A stretch of 64,000 bases of DNA from Parvibaculum sp963975745 (GCF_963975745.1 NZ_CAXBIB010000015.1:29750-93749); one strand, 5' to 3'. Numbered from the stretch's first letter, positions 32,435 through 41,120 are shown. Made by a program: numbers and translations. Notes: a model not told the origin generated them from the letters alone.

Positions 32435-33427
32435 ATGAGCCTTGTCGAAATCATTGGCGGACCGCAGACGATCCATGCCGCGCTTGTTCATGCAAGCGAG
32501 CGGACGGGCGCCGATTTCGACTATCTGCTGAAGACCGCCATGCGCGAGTCGAGCCTGGATCATCAAGCGAAATCAAATACTTCCAGCGCATCCGGGCTGT
32601 TCCAGTTCACCGAGCAAAGCTGGCTCGGTACGCTCAAGAAATACGGTGCCGAACTCGGGCTCGGGCAGCACGCGGCGGCGATCAGCCAGACGCCAAGTGG
32701 CCGCTATGTCGTGGAAAATGCTGCCGAACGGCAGGAAATTCTTGCCTTGCGGTTCGATGCCAAGGCATCGGCGCTGATGGCGGGGGCCTATACGCAGGAG
32801 AGTGCGGGCGTGCTGGAAAACCGTCTCGGACGGTCGACCAGCGAGGGCGAGCTCTATATCGCACATTTCCTTGGCGCGGGCGGCGCGGCGAAGCTGATCT
32901 CGGCTGCGGAAGAGACGCCAAGTGCCCGTGCTGACATGCTTTTTCCGGCCGCGGCGGCTGCCAATAAATCGATCTTCTACGACCGCTCCGGACAGGCGCG
33001 GAGTGCCGCCGAGGTCTATCAAAACCTGGTCAGCAAGCATGAAAATACCGATGCTTCACAGCAGCAGGCGACAGCCGTACCCCCCCCTCTGTCACGCAAC
33101 CGTCACAAAACTGTCATAAATCGTCCGGACGGCCATTTCGAGGGACCCTCGAACCGGGCTCAGAAGGGCTATGCGACTCGCGGCGCGGCCGTGTTGTCCC
33201 CGGGTTTATCCCCGGCTGCCGCGTCGGGCGGCGCATCGCGCTATGGTGCGCCGCTGAAGCTGACGCCGGCCGTCGTCGAAATCCTGGCATCGCTCGATCC
33301 GATCCCGCAGGGCAGCGCGACGCTGCGCGACAGCGAGCGCAGCGAGGAGCGGCGCCAGGAGGCGCGCGCCGAAGAGCGGCGCGAGCGGGCGCGGCTGCTG
33401 CCGCATTCCGGTTTCAGCTACGGCTGA
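32435..33427 (+). CDS. Lytic-transglycosylase-like (SLT fold) protein with a repeat element read through its C-terminal part
   Basis: 330 residues. N-terminal half: FDYLLKTAMRESSLDHQA (candidate catalytic Glu), SASGLFQFTEQSWLGTLKKYG and SEGELYIAHFLGAGGAAKLI match the SLT/goose-lysozyme-like fold of an alphaproteobacterial muramidase family. No signal peptide is visible, so export is uncertain. The C-terminal part (about 215-330) is low-complexity: the CTGTCA array and the two TCCCC decamers of repeat copy 3 are translated here (PPPLSRNRHKTVINRP to VLSPGLSPAA), followed by a charged helix (SERSEERRQEARAEERRERA). The repeat lies in frame without creating a stop. The start at 32435 has GGGA 9 nt upstream. 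Confidence 0.7.
   Translation: MSLVEIIGGPQTIHAALVHASERTGADFDYLLKTAMRESSLDHQAKSNTSSASGLFQFTEQSWLGTLKKYGAELGLGQHAAAISQTPSGRYVVENAAERQEILALRFDAKASALMAGAYTQESAGVLENRLGRSTSEGELYIAHFLGAGGAAKLISAAEETPSARADMLFPAAAAANKSIFYDRSGQARSAAEVYQNLVSKHENTDASQQQATAVPPPLSRNRHKTVINRPDGHFEGPSNRAQKGYATRGAAVLSPGLSPAAASGGASRYGAPLKLTPAVVEILASLDPIPQGSATLRDSERSEERRQEARAEERRERARLLPHSGFSYG
33081..33213 (+). repeat. Composite repeat copy 3, inside a coding sequence
   Basis: A run of seven C is followed by CTGTCA (33089-33094), CCGTCA (33100-33105) and CTGTCA (33111-33116), 11 bp apart, then TTGTCCCC (33194-33201) and TTATCCCC (33206-33213) decamer cores. Alignment to copy 1 on its reverse strand is near-identical over the C run and the array. 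It lies wholly within the transglycosylase-like CDS. Confidence 0.72.
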
Positions 33428-33518
33428 GTCCTTCCTCCCGTCTTTCCGCCGACGATTTGCCGCAGCCGCGGCGCTCGGGCATGTCTTGTCTTCGGAGGCC
33501 GCAGCGTCCAAGTTTAAT

Positions 33519-33535
33519 ATGCATCTTGAATGCAT
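33519..33535. promoter_or_regulatory. NsrR-like operator upstream of truncated haemoglobin
   Basis: ATGCAT-CTTGA-ATGCAT fits the 17-bp NsrR pattern ATGYATTTNAAATRCAT, two inverted ATGCAT half-sites with a 5-bp centre. It ends 15 nt before the ATG at 33551, overlapping the likely promoter or leader. NsrR is a nitric-oxide-sensing Rrf2 repressor and truncated haemoglobins are typical NO-detoxification targets, so position and target agree. No nsrR gene is in the window. Confidence 0.6.
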
Positions 33536-33550
33536 GTTATGGAGACGGCA

Positions 33551-33994
33551 ATGACGGACAATCCTGGCAATCCGCACAAGGATGGCGATGCGCCCGTCAC
33601 CGACGAGGCCGAGATCGCCTTGCTGGTGCGGACGTTCTACATGCGCATTCGCGCCGATGCGGTGCTCGGGCCGATCTTCGACGGCGTCATCGGGGATGAC
33701 TGGGAGCCGCATCTTCTCAAGATGATCGACTTCTGGTCGTCGGTGATGCTGACGACCGGGCGCTACAAGGGTCAGCCGATGCGCGCCCATCTGAAGCTCA
33801 AGCAGGTGACGCCGGCGCATTTCGAGCGCTGGCTGAAACTGTTCCGCGAGACGGCCGACGCGGTCTGTGCGCCCGAAGCCGCCGACCGTTTCGCCGAAAA
33901 GGCTGGCCGTATTGCCGAAAGCCTGCAGATGGGCATGTTCTTCAAGCCGGTCCTGCACGATCCGGAACGCAGGGGTGCCTGTCCCGTTCAGTGA
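33551..33994 (+). CDS. Group III truncated haemoglobin
   Basis: 147 residues, in the size range of group III truncated haemoglobins. Pattern: LVRTFYMRIRADAVLGPIFDGVIGDDWEPHLLKMIDFW (B10 Tyr30), then PMRAHLKLKQVTPAHFERWLKLF with a proximal His candidate at 80. The start at 33551 is chosen because GGAGACGGCA lies just upstream; earlier in-frame ATGs at 33530 and 33539 overlap the operator. These proteins bind O2 or NO and act in NO or reactive-nitrogen defence. Regulated by an NsrR-like operator (33519-33535). The terminal GACPVQ includes one Cys. Confidence 0.88.
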   Translation: MTDNPGNPHKDGDAPVTDEAEIALLVRTFYMRIRADAVLGPIFDGVIGDDWEPHLLKMIDFWSSVMLTTGRYKGQPMRAHLKLKQVTPAHFERWLKLFRETADAVCAPEAADRFAEKAGRIAESLQMGMFFKPVLHDPERRGACPVQ

Positions 33995-33998
33995 CGGG

Positions 33999-36002
33999 TC
34001 AACGGGCGCCGGTCTCCAGTCTTGCCGTGATCCTGTCGAGTTCGCGCCCGAGGGCGGGTGCCAGTGTGCGCGCATAGGTGGCGGTGAAGTGATGGTAATC
34101 GCGCCAGACGGTGACGTTGCCGATCACCATGGGGCAGACGCCGTCGGCACAGAAACCATGCGTCATGTCGATCACCGGTACACCGGGATCGTTGCCGAAG
34201 GCCGCCGACATCGGATCGGGCAGCGGAAAGGCTTCGATTTCCAGTGCCTGGCAGTCCTGGTCGCGCGCCAGACATTCCGGTGGGTCGAAGGGAAAGCGCG
34301 GCGTGTCGCGCAGCACCGCGACCGTGGTTCCCTTGTCATGCAGCGCTGCCGCCGTCCGGCGCAGCGCCGCCACGAGCTGCGGAAAGCGCGCCTCGCGCGT
34401 GCCGGCGCCGGCGATCATGTTGTCGGCCGACATGACCAGCAGCACCAGGTCGGGTTTTTCACGCGCGACTTCTTCCAGCATGTTTTCGCCCCAGCGCGGG
34501 CAGGAGGGGTCCTTGGCCAGCTTGCCGAGAACCATGGGACAGGCCGATTTCGTATGCGCCGTCATGCGCCAGCGGCGCGCTTCGGCGAGGCTTTCCAGCG
34601 CCGGCAGCCAACTCGCGGCATGGGAGTCGCCGATCAGCATCAGGTGAAACCTGCCATCGGCGGCACCATAGCGGCAGGGGCGCGGCGCGTCCTCGTCGAG
34701 ATCGAGATGACAGCCATTGCCATAGGCCGCTGCCAGATCGTCCAGCACGAAGGCCAGCGGCGGCGCCGCCGGGATGCCTGCGGGCACCGGCACCGCATCG
34801 GTGAGGGCGGCGGCACCCGGATGGGTGGCTGCCGTCAGTTCGCCGGGACGCTGAGCGGCGATGACTGCGAAGACGACACCGGCGGCCGCCAGACAGAGCA
34901 GGATCGAGGCGAGGCCGCCGGCGAGGCTGCGTGCAATGGCCGGCGATCCAGCGCGGTCGCGAAAGCGGTCTTCGACAAGGCGCTTGGAGAGGGCGGCGAG
35001 CAGGATCGACACCGCCGCAAGGGCAAGACCGTCCCAGAGACCCGGCACGTACCCGGTCCATGTCCGATAGAACACGATCAACGGCCAGTGCCAGAGATAG
35101 ATCGAATAGGAAAGATCGCCGATCCAGACGGCCGGGCGGCTTTCGATCAGACGGTGCGGGGCGAAGCGCGCCGCCGCGCCGCCACCCATGATGACCAGCG
35201 CCGTGCCGAGCGTCGGCAGCAGGGCGGTGTAGCCTGGAAAGGCCGTGGCGCCGGAATAGAAGATCGCGGCGACGGCGATGGCGGCAAGACCCAGCGTGAC
35301 GGCAAGGATCTTCGCGGTCTCGCCGGCGATCGATGCGCGGGTTCCCGCCACGGCCAGCAACCCGCCCAGCGCCAGTTCCCAGAAGCGCGTGTGCGAGACG
35401 AAATAGGCGGCTTGCGGCGCATGGATGGTTTCATGGACCGAGAGAGCAAGCGAGACGACAAAGACCGTGCCGAGGGCTGCGCCGAGGGCCGGGCGCAGGC
35501 GCCAGCCGCGGCGCAGACAGAGCGCGCCCGTGCCGACCATCATCAGGGGCCAGACGAAATAGAACTGCTCTTCGATCGAGAGCGACCAGAAATGCTGCAG
35601 CGGGCTCGGTGCGCTTTCGGCGCCAAGATAGTCGACGGCCTGGGCGGCAAGCCACCAGTTTTCGAAATAGAGGGCACTTGCCACGATCTCGGCGGCGACG
35701 CCGCGCCATTGCGAGGGCGGCAGCGTCAGCGTCAGGCCGGCGACCGCGACCAGCACCAGCGTCGAGGCGGGCAGCAGACGGCGGACGCGGCGCGCATAGA
35801 ATCGCGCAATGCGGATGGTGTTTTCGCGCTCCAGCTCGCCCAGCAGAAGACCGGTGATCAGGAAGCCCGAGACGACGAAGAAGACGTCGACGCCGACATA
35901 GCCGCCGGGCATGGCCTGCGGCCAGATATGAAAGACCAGAACCGGCAGAACCGCGACGGCGCGCAGCCCCTGAATGTCGGAACGGAAAGCCGCTGAACTC
36001 AT
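33999..36002 (-). CDS. Acyltransferase 3 with C-terminal SGNH domain (OafA-type)
   Basis: 667 residues. N-terminal about 360 residues: acyltransferase-3 domain with about ten helices, GLRAVAVLPVLVFHIWPQ, GYVGVDVFFVVSGFLITGLLL and RFYARRVRRLLPA. A periplasmic C-terminal SGNH domain follows: block I Ser in LMIGDSHAASW, and DYHHF with the terminal His. Proteins of this layout O-acetylate lipopolysaccharide O-antigen or other glycans: the membrane part passes acetyl groups and the SGNH part transfers them. No polysaccharide operon is adjacent. Stop is 5 nt from the converging haemoglobin stop. Confidence 0.9.
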   Translation of the reverse strand: MSSAAFRSDIQGLRAVAVLPVLVFHIWPQAMPGGYVGVDVFFVVSGFLITGLLLGELERENTIRIARFYARRVRRLLPASTLVLVAVAGLTLTLPPSQWRGVAAEIVASALYFENWWLAAQAVDYLGAESAPSPLQHFWSLSIEEQFYFVWPLMMVGTGALCLRRGWRLRPALGAALGTVFVVSLALSVHETIHAPQAAYFVSHTRFWELALGGLLAVAGTRASIAGETAKILAVTLGLAAIAVAAIFYSGATAFPGYTALLPTLGTALVIMGGGAAARFAPHRLIESRPAVWIGDLSYSIYLWHWPLIVFYRTWTGYVPGLWDGLALAAVSILLAALSKRLVEDRFRDRAGSPAIARSLAGGLASILLCLAAAGVVFAVIAAQRPGELTAATHPGAAALTDAVPVPAGIPAAPPLAFVLDDLAAAYGNGCHLDLDEDAPRPCRYGAADGRFHLMLIGDSHAASWLPALESLAEARRWRMTAHTKSACPMVLGKLAKDPSCPRWGENMLEEVAREKPDLVLLVMSADNMIAGAGTREARFPQLVAALRRTAAALHDKGTTVAVLRDTPRFPFDPPECLARDQDCQALEIEAFPLPDPMSAAFGNDPGVPVIDMTHGFCADGVCPMVIGNVTVWRDYHHFTATYARTLAPALGRELDRITARLETGAR

Positions 36003-36073
36003 GAAGGAGGAAATCCCGTTCGCTGTGCCGCCGGACCCGATGCCAGGGCGCCGTTGTCTGTCATGAGATTGGG

Positions 36074-36103
36074 CCGAAAAAACGGCGGCCGAGGGGCCGC
36101 CGT
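36074..36103 (-). terminator. Intrinsic terminator of the yghU-like gene
   Basis: On the minus strand ACGGCGGCC, loop CCTC, GGCCGCCGT is followed by TTTTTTCGG. It lies 39-68 nt past the yghU-like stop at 36142 and is well placed to end that transcript. Confidence 0.85.
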
Positions 36104-36141
36104 CTTGCAGGTCCTGCCATTGAGGCTCCGCCTCTCGGGGG

Positions 36142-37011
36142 CTAAGCGTCGCCTGTCTTGCCCACCTTGTCGAAATCGGACGCGTCGTGGCGCTCGGGGA
36201 GCTGGCTTGCCGGATCGCCCCAGCCGCGATTGACCATACGGCCGCGCTTCACCGCCGGACGTTCGGCGAGCTGGTCGGTCCAGCGATTGACGTGCTTGTA
36301 TTCATGGACGCTGAGGAATTCGCCCGCTTCGTAGAGCAGACCTTTCGCCAGCGCGCCGTACCAGGGCCAGATCGCCATGTCGGCGATCGTGTAGTCGGGG
36401 CCGGCGATGTATTCGCTTTCGGCGAGACGGCGGTCGAGCACGTCGAGCTGGCGCTTGACCTCCATCGCGAAACGGTTGATTGCATATTCGCTCTTGAAGG
36501 GCGCATAGGCATAGAAGTGGCCGAAGCCGCCGCCGAGATAGGGCGCGGATCCCATCTGCCACATCAGCCATGAATAAACTTCGGCGCGCTTCGTGAGTTC
36601 CTTCGGCATGAAGGCGCTGCCGAATTTTTCCGAAAGGTAGAGCAGCATCGCGCCGCTTTCGAAGATGCGCGTCGGCGGGTTGGTGCTGCGGTCCATGAGG
36701 GCCGGAATTTTCGAGTTCGGGTTGACGGCGACGAAGCCGGAACCGAATTGATTGCCTTCGGAGATGTTGATCAGCCAGGCGTCGTATTCGGCGCCCTTGT
36801 GGCCGGCGGCCAGCAGCTCTTCCAGCATCACCGTCACCTTGACGCCGTTGGGCGTCGCCAGCGAATAGAGCTGGAACGGATGCTTGCCGACCGGCAGTTC
36901 CTTTTCGTGCGTCGGACCGGCGACGGGTCGGTTGATCGCGGCGAAGCGGCCAGCATCCTTGTCCCGGTTCCAGGTCCAGACTTTCGGCGGCGTGTATTCT
37001 GTGTCGGTCAT
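36142..37011 (-). CDS. yghU: YghU-type glutathione-dependent disulphide-bond oxidoreductase
   Basis: 289 residues. Long YghU/Nu-class GST form: N-terminal YTPPKVWTWNRDKDAGRFAAINRPVAG extension, GST N-domain (PFQLYSLATPNGVKVTVMLEELL, NPNSKIPAL, FESGAMLLYLSEKFG) and C-domain (YLGGGFGHFYAYAP, YIAGPDYTIADMAIWPW). YghU of E. coli binds two glutathiones and reduces disulphides such as 2-hydroxyethyl disulphide. Its own terminator at 36074-36103 indicates a monocistronic or terminal gene. Confidence 0.92.
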   Translation of the reverse strand: MTDTEYTPPKVWTWNRDKDAGRFAAINRPVAGPTHEKELPVGKHPFQLYSLATPNGVKVTVMLEELLAAGHKGAEYDAWLINISEGNQFGSGFVAVNPNSKIPALMDRSTNPPTRIFESGAMLLYLSEKFGSAFMPKELTKRAEVYSWLMWQMGSAPYLGGGFGHFYAYAPFKSEYAINRFAMEVKRQLDVLDRRLAESEYIAGPDYTIADMAIWPWYGALAKGLLYEAGEFLSVHEYKHVNRWTDQLAERPAVKRGRMVNRGWGDPASQLPERHDASDFDKVGKTGDA

Positions 37012-37073
37012 CGACAGGTTTCCTTGTGTCCGGTTGCCGCGATTTGCGGCGCCGATTGTGCGCGGGCCGAAGC

Positions 37074-38273
37074 TCAGGCGATGGCGCCGGCCTTGCGAAG
37101 GGTTTCGATTTCGGCGTCGGCGAAGCCGGCCGCCTTCAGGGTTTCGACGGTGTGTTCGCCGAGCATCGGCGCCGCGGCGCGCGGGCCTTCGGGATCGGCG
37201 CCGGGGAAGCGGATCGGCGAGGCGGGTGCGAGATAGGTGCCTTCGCCGCCTTCCTCCTTCACCTCGACATAGGCGCCGGCCGCATGGGCCTGGGGATCGG
37301 CATAGACATCGGCGGGGCGCATCAGCGGTGCCCAGATCATGTCTTCGGCGTCGAGCTTTGCGCGCCAGTATTCAGTGTCGTGCGCGGCAAAGGCCGCATC
37401 GAGGATGTCGACCAGTTCGGCGGCATTGGCGCGGCGGACCTTCGGATTGTCGAAGCGCGGATCCTTCTCGAGTTCCGGCTTGCCGATGGCGCGGCAGATC
37501 GCGGTCCAGTCGACCGTGCCCTGACGCGGCACGATGACGATCCAGCCGTCCCTGGTGTGAAAGAAATTGTTGAGCGGGGCAATGGTCTCATGGCGCGGCT
37601 TGGTCGAACCGAGCTTGCCGTAGCGCAACTGCACCGCGGTGTCGGAGCCGGCCGCGTAGACGCCCGCCCGCAGCAGCGACGCTTCGACGAGACGGCCCTT
37701 GCCGGTCTTCTGGCGTTCGAAGATGGCGGCCAGAATACCGCCGACGGTTGCCATGCTGGTGGTGTGGTCGCCGATGCCGGTCCTCAGCGTGGTCGGCTCG
37801 GCGCCCTTGACCGTCTGCAGCCAGCCAATGCCGGAGCGGGCATAGAAGGCGGCGATGTCGAAGCCGGGGCGGTCGCGGTCCGGGCCTTCAAGGCCATAAC
37901 CGGTGACGCTGGCATAGACCAGGCGCGGATTGACGGCGGCCAGAGACCTGTAATCGAGGCCGGCGCGTTCGAGGCCGCCGGGGCGGACATTGGTGATGAA
38001 GACATCCGCGTCCTTGACCAGGCGCTTCACGGCCTCGACACCTTCGGGCGTTGCGGTGTTGATGGCCAGGCCCTTCTTGCCGCGATTGTCGAGATCGAAG
38101 ATCGGGCTGCCCTTGAGGTGGTCGGCGCCCATATTGGCCATGGTGTAGCGCATCGGGCAGCCCGCCAGCGGCTCGATCTTGATCACCTCGGCGCCCCAGT
38201 CGGCCAGAATGCCGCCGGCGCCCGGTGCGGCGATATAGGTGGCCATTTCAATGACCTTGAGGCCCTCCAGCAT
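37074..38273 (-). CDS. CaiB/BaiF family CoA transferase
   Basis: 399 residues, standard length. Class III CoA-transferase pattern: LEGLKVIEMATYIAAPGAGGILADWGAEVIKIE, MGADHLKGSPIFDLDNRGKKGLAIN, DVFITNVRPGGLERAGLDY with the catalytic Asp nearby, and TGIGDHTTSMATVGGILAAIFER. It moves CoA between carboxylic acids. The substrates cannot be told. It reads toward yghU with a 62-nt gap and may share its transcript and terminator. It is divergent from the DUF2336 gene. Confidence 0.92.
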   Translation of the reverse strand: MLEGLKVIEMATYIAAPGAGGILADWGAEVIKIEPLAGCPMRYTMANMGADHLKGSPIFDLDNRGKKGLAINTATPEGVEAVKRLVKDADVFITNVRPGGLERAGLDYRSLAAVNPRLVYASVTGYGLEGPDRDRPGFDIAAFYARSGIGWLQTVKGAEPTTLRTGIGDHTTSMATVGGILAAIFERQKTGKGRLVEASLLRAGVYAAGSDTAVQLRYGKLGSTKPRHETIAPLNNFFHTRDGWIVIVPRQGTVDWTAICRAIGKPELEKDPRFDNPKVRRANAAELVDILDAAFAAHDTEYWRAKLDAEDMIWAPLMRPADVYADPQAHAAGAYVEVKEEGGEGTYLAPASPIRFPGADPEGPRAAAPMLGEHTVETLKAAGFADAEIETLRKAGAIA

Positions 38274-38488
38274 GACTTGCGATCCCCGTTTTCTGCTTTT
38301 TTCGATTGGCCCGGATCATCCATGAAACGGCGAAGGAGTCAAAAACCCGCAGGATCATGCCCGTTTGCATTGTCCACAGGCATTAACGTAAACCGCCCGG
38401 TAACCAGTTCCGCCTAGGCTCGGGGGTGGATTTGTGCCGGCCCCGAACGGGGCCGGGCGGTCCGCCGATATGGAGCCCGGGGGGCCGG

Positions 38489-39625
38489 ATGAGCGAGAAG
38501 AAGCTGACAATCGCGGATGTGGAGCGGCTGCTTTCGGATCCTTCCGAGGATGCGCGGGCCGAAGTTGCCGCCAAGGTCGCCACCCAGTTCACGGACATCG
38601 CACTTGCGCCGCGCGAGCGCGAGCTTGCTCATGAAATTCTCGGTTATCTGGTGCATGACGTCGCCGTCAATGTGCGCGAGGCGCTGTCGCGCTGCCTCAA
38701 CGACGTGCCCAATGCGCCACGCAACATCGTGCTGCAACTGGCGCGCGACATCGACGCGGTTGCCATTCCGGTTCTCGAAATGTCGCCGGTGCTGACCGAC
38801 GAAGATCTGGTGGGGCTGGTCTATTACGGCAGTCCGGCCAAGCAATCCGCCATTGCCGGGCGGCCGCTTGTCGCCGCGCCGGTTTCGGAGGCGCTTGCGC
38901 TGAAGGGCGACCGCGCGGCCGTGCTGCGGCTGATCGCCAATGCCGGCGCGGTGATCAACGAGGAAGCCGCGACGATGCTGGTCGAGCGCTATGCCGACGA
39001 TGCCGATATCGCTGCGCCGCTGGTGCAGCGGCCGGAACTTCCGGGAACGCTGGTCGAGCGGCTGATCGCGATGGTGTCGGAACAGATGCGCGACTATCTG
39101 ATCGAACATCATGAAATGGACGGCCGCGTTGCCGCAACGCTGGAAGAACAGGCGCGCGAGCGCACGACAACGGACGCCATCGTGCAGATGAGCGATGCGG
39201 CCATTCAAGCCCTTGTGGCCCAATTGATCGAGAACAAGCGCCTGACGGCGACGTTGATCCTGCGGGCGGCCTGTGCCGGCAACATGCGCTTCGTCGAAGA
39301 GGCGTTTGCCGCACTGACCAGCGTGCCGCAGGAGCGCATCTGGCGGCTCATTCACGATGTCGGCGCACTGGGCTTTCGCGCCGTCTATGCGCGGGCGGGG
39401 ATGCCGGAGGCCCTCTATCCGGCCTTCCGTGCCATGCTCGACACGTTTCATGCCGTTCGCAGCAGCGACGGGACGCTCGACCTGCCGTTCTTCCGGCAGC
39501 ATGTGCTGGAAGGCCTGCGCGAGACCTTCGAGGAGATCGAAGCCGATGATCTCGATGCGATGATCGACAAGCTCGGCCGCCTCGTCGCGCCGGTACCGGC
39601 GGTGCGCCGCCAGCACGTCGCCTGA
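38489..39625 (+). CDS. DUF2336 protein
   Basis: 378 residues from ATG 38489. Matches the alphaproteobacterial DUF2336 family: MSEKKLTIADVERLLSDPSEDARAEVAAKVA at the N-terminus, ELAHEILGYLVHDVAVNVREALSR, and repeated helical pairs to the end, HEAT-like in character. Function unknown; the family occurs near stress or cell-cycle genes. It has a clear helical solenoid, so a scaffolding role is plausible. It follows a GC-rich gap (38274-38488) without a recognisable promoter and precedes the thiolase by 68 nt. Confidence 0.87.
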   Translation: MSEKKLTIADVERLLSDPSEDARAEVAAKVATQFTDIALAPRERELAHEILGYLVHDVAVNVREALSRCLNDVPNAPRNIVLQLARDIDAVAIPVLEMSPVLTDEDLVGLVYYGSPAKQSAIAGRPLVAAPVSEALALKGDRAAVLRLIANAGAVINEEAATMLVERYADDADIAAPLVQRPELPGTLVERLIAMVSEQMRDYLIEHHEMDGRVAATLEEQARERTTTDAIVQMSDAAIQALVAQLIENKRLTATLILRAACAGNMRFVEEAFAALTSVPQERIWRLIHDVGALGFRAVYARAGMPEALYPAFRAMLDTFHAVRSSDGTLDLPFFRQHVLEGLRETFEEIEADDLDAMIDKLGRLVAPVPAVRRQHVA

Positions 39626-39693
39626 ACGGCAACGTTTTCCTTTCTCCCGAAATCGACTAGTTTGCGGCCTTCGATTTCAACGGAGGCCGGCCG

Positions 39694-40908
39694 ATGAGCC
39701 ATCAGATCAACGACGCTTTCATTTGCGATGCGGTGCGGACGCCGATCGGACGTTACGGCGGATCGCTTGCCGGCGTGCGCGCCGACGATCTCGGCGCGGT
39801 GCCGCTGATGGCGCTGATCGAACGCAATCCGGACGTCAAATGGGAGCGGGTCGACGATGTGGTGTTCGGCTGCGCCAACCAGGCGGGCGAGGACAACCGC
39901 AATGTGGCGCGGATGTCGTCGCTGCTGGCGGGACTGCCCGAAACAGTGTCGGGCAGCACGATCAACCGGCTTTGCGGGTCGGGCATGGATGCAGTCGGTA
40001 CGGCGGCGCGGGCGATCAAGTCCGGCGAAGCCGCGCTGATGGTCGCGGGCGGCGTCGAGAGCATGTCGCGGGCGCCGTTCGTGATGGGCAAGGCCACCAG
40101 CGCCTATTCGCGCGATGCGCAGATATACGACACGACGATCGGCTGGCGTTTCGTCAATCCGCTGATGAAGCGGCAATATGGCGTCGACTCGATGCCGGAG
40201 ACGGCCGAGAACGTGGCCGAGGATTTCCAGATTTCCCGCGCCGATCAGGATGCGTTTGCGTGGCGCAGTCAGCAAAAGGCCGGCCGCGCCATGGAAGAGG
40301 GCCGTTTCGCGCAGGAAATCGTCCCGGTGACCATCGCCGGCCGCAAGGGCGAGACGGTGGTCGACCGGGACGAACATCCGCGCCCCGAGACGACGCTCGA
40401 GGCGCTCGGTAAATTGCCCGCGCCCTTCCGCGAGGGCGGCAGCGTGACGGCCGGCAATGCGTCGGGCGTCAATGACGGCGCCTGCGCGTTGATCCTCGCT
40501 TCAGCGGATGCGGCCGAGGCGCATGGGCTGCGCCCACGTGCGCGGATCGTCGCGATGGCGACGGCCGGCGTGCCGCCGCGCATCATGGGCATCGGCCCGG
40601 CGCCGGCGAGCCGCAAGGCGCTCGAAAAGGCCGGTCTGAATATCGGCGATATCGATGTCATCGAACTCAACGAGGCATTCGCCAGCCAGGGGCTTGCGGT
40701 GATGCGCGATCTCGGGCTCGCCGACGATGCCGAACATGTCAATCCGAATGGCGGCGCAATCGCGCTCGGCCATCCGCTGGGCATGAGCGGGGCGCGGCTG
40801 GTGACGACGGCGATGTACGAACTGGAGAAGCGCGGCGGGCGCTATGCGCTGTGCACCATGTGCATCGGCGTCGGGCAGGGCATCGCCATGGTGATCGAAC
40901 GGGTGTGA
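39694..40908 (+). CDS. pcaF: 3-oxoadipyl-CoA thiolase-like acetyl-CoA acyltransferase
   Basis: 404 residues. Thiolase signatures: VRTPIGRYGGSLAGVRADDLGAVP, nucleophile Cys in STINRLCGSGMDAVG, ELNEAFASQGLAVMRDLG, NPNGGAIALGHPLGMSGARLV and final acid Cys in CTMCIGVGQG. The N-terminal and ASQGLAVMR sequence most resembles PcaF/PaaJ of the 3-oxoadipate pathway; assignment of the substrate is likely but not certain because no other pca genes are in the window. Catalyses CoA-dependent cleavage of a 3-oxoacyl-CoA. Confidence 0.82.
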   Translation: MSHQINDAFICDAVRTPIGRYGGSLAGVRADDLGAVPLMALIERNPDVKWERVDDVVFGCANQAGEDNRNVARMSSLLAGLPETVSGSTINRLCGSGMDAVGTAARAIKSGEAALMVAGGVESMSRAPFVMGKATSAYSRDAQIYDTTIGWRFVNPLMKRQYGVDSMPETAENVAEDFQISRADQDAFAWRSQQKAGRAMEEGRFAQEIVPVTIAGRKGETVVDRDEHPRPETTLEALGKLPAPFREGGSVTAGNASGVNDGACALILASADAAEAHGLRPRARIVAMATAGVPPRIMGIGPAPASRKALEKAGLNIGDIDVIELNEAFASQGLAVMRDLGLADDAEHVNPNGGAIALGHPLGMSGARLVTTAMYELEKRGGRYALCTMCIGVGQGIAMVIERV

Positions 40909-41060
40909 ACGACGTTTTGTGAACCGGCTTTCTCTTCCTCCTCCTGAAGGAGGGACGAAATCTGCGGACCGCAGCGTGGAGAATTTCGGGCGGGGTCGCG
41001 ACGCATACGGTCGGTTCCTTCGTCGGCAGTGCGCATTGCATGCAACGCTTTCCCCCGCCC

Positions 41061-41120
41061 CGAAAAATTCTTCGCTTTCGCTCGAATTTTTCGACCCGCC
41101 CCCCAGGGCGGGTGGGAAGA
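41061..41120. repeat. Double-hairpin repeat, copy A
   Basis: CGAAAAATTC (41061-41070) pairs with GAATTTTTCG (41084-41093), then ACCCGCCC (41094-41101) pairs with GGGCGGGT (41106-41113), followed by GGGAAGA. Copies B and C share the second hairpin and GGGAAGA; copy C also has the AT-type hairpin. The 40909-41137 gap also has smaller inverted repeats such as CTGCGGACCGCAG, but no gene. Confidence 0.65.

Noticed and set aside
33867..35996. Plus-strand open frame (709 codons) opposite the acyltransferase-SGNH gene
   Set aside because: Shadow of the acyltransferase gene, which carries full family motifs on the minus strand.
38370..38378. DnaA-box-like TTGTCCACA
   Set aside because: One mismatch to the TTWTNCACA consensus and a single isolated copy in a GC-rich gap; not enough for an origin.
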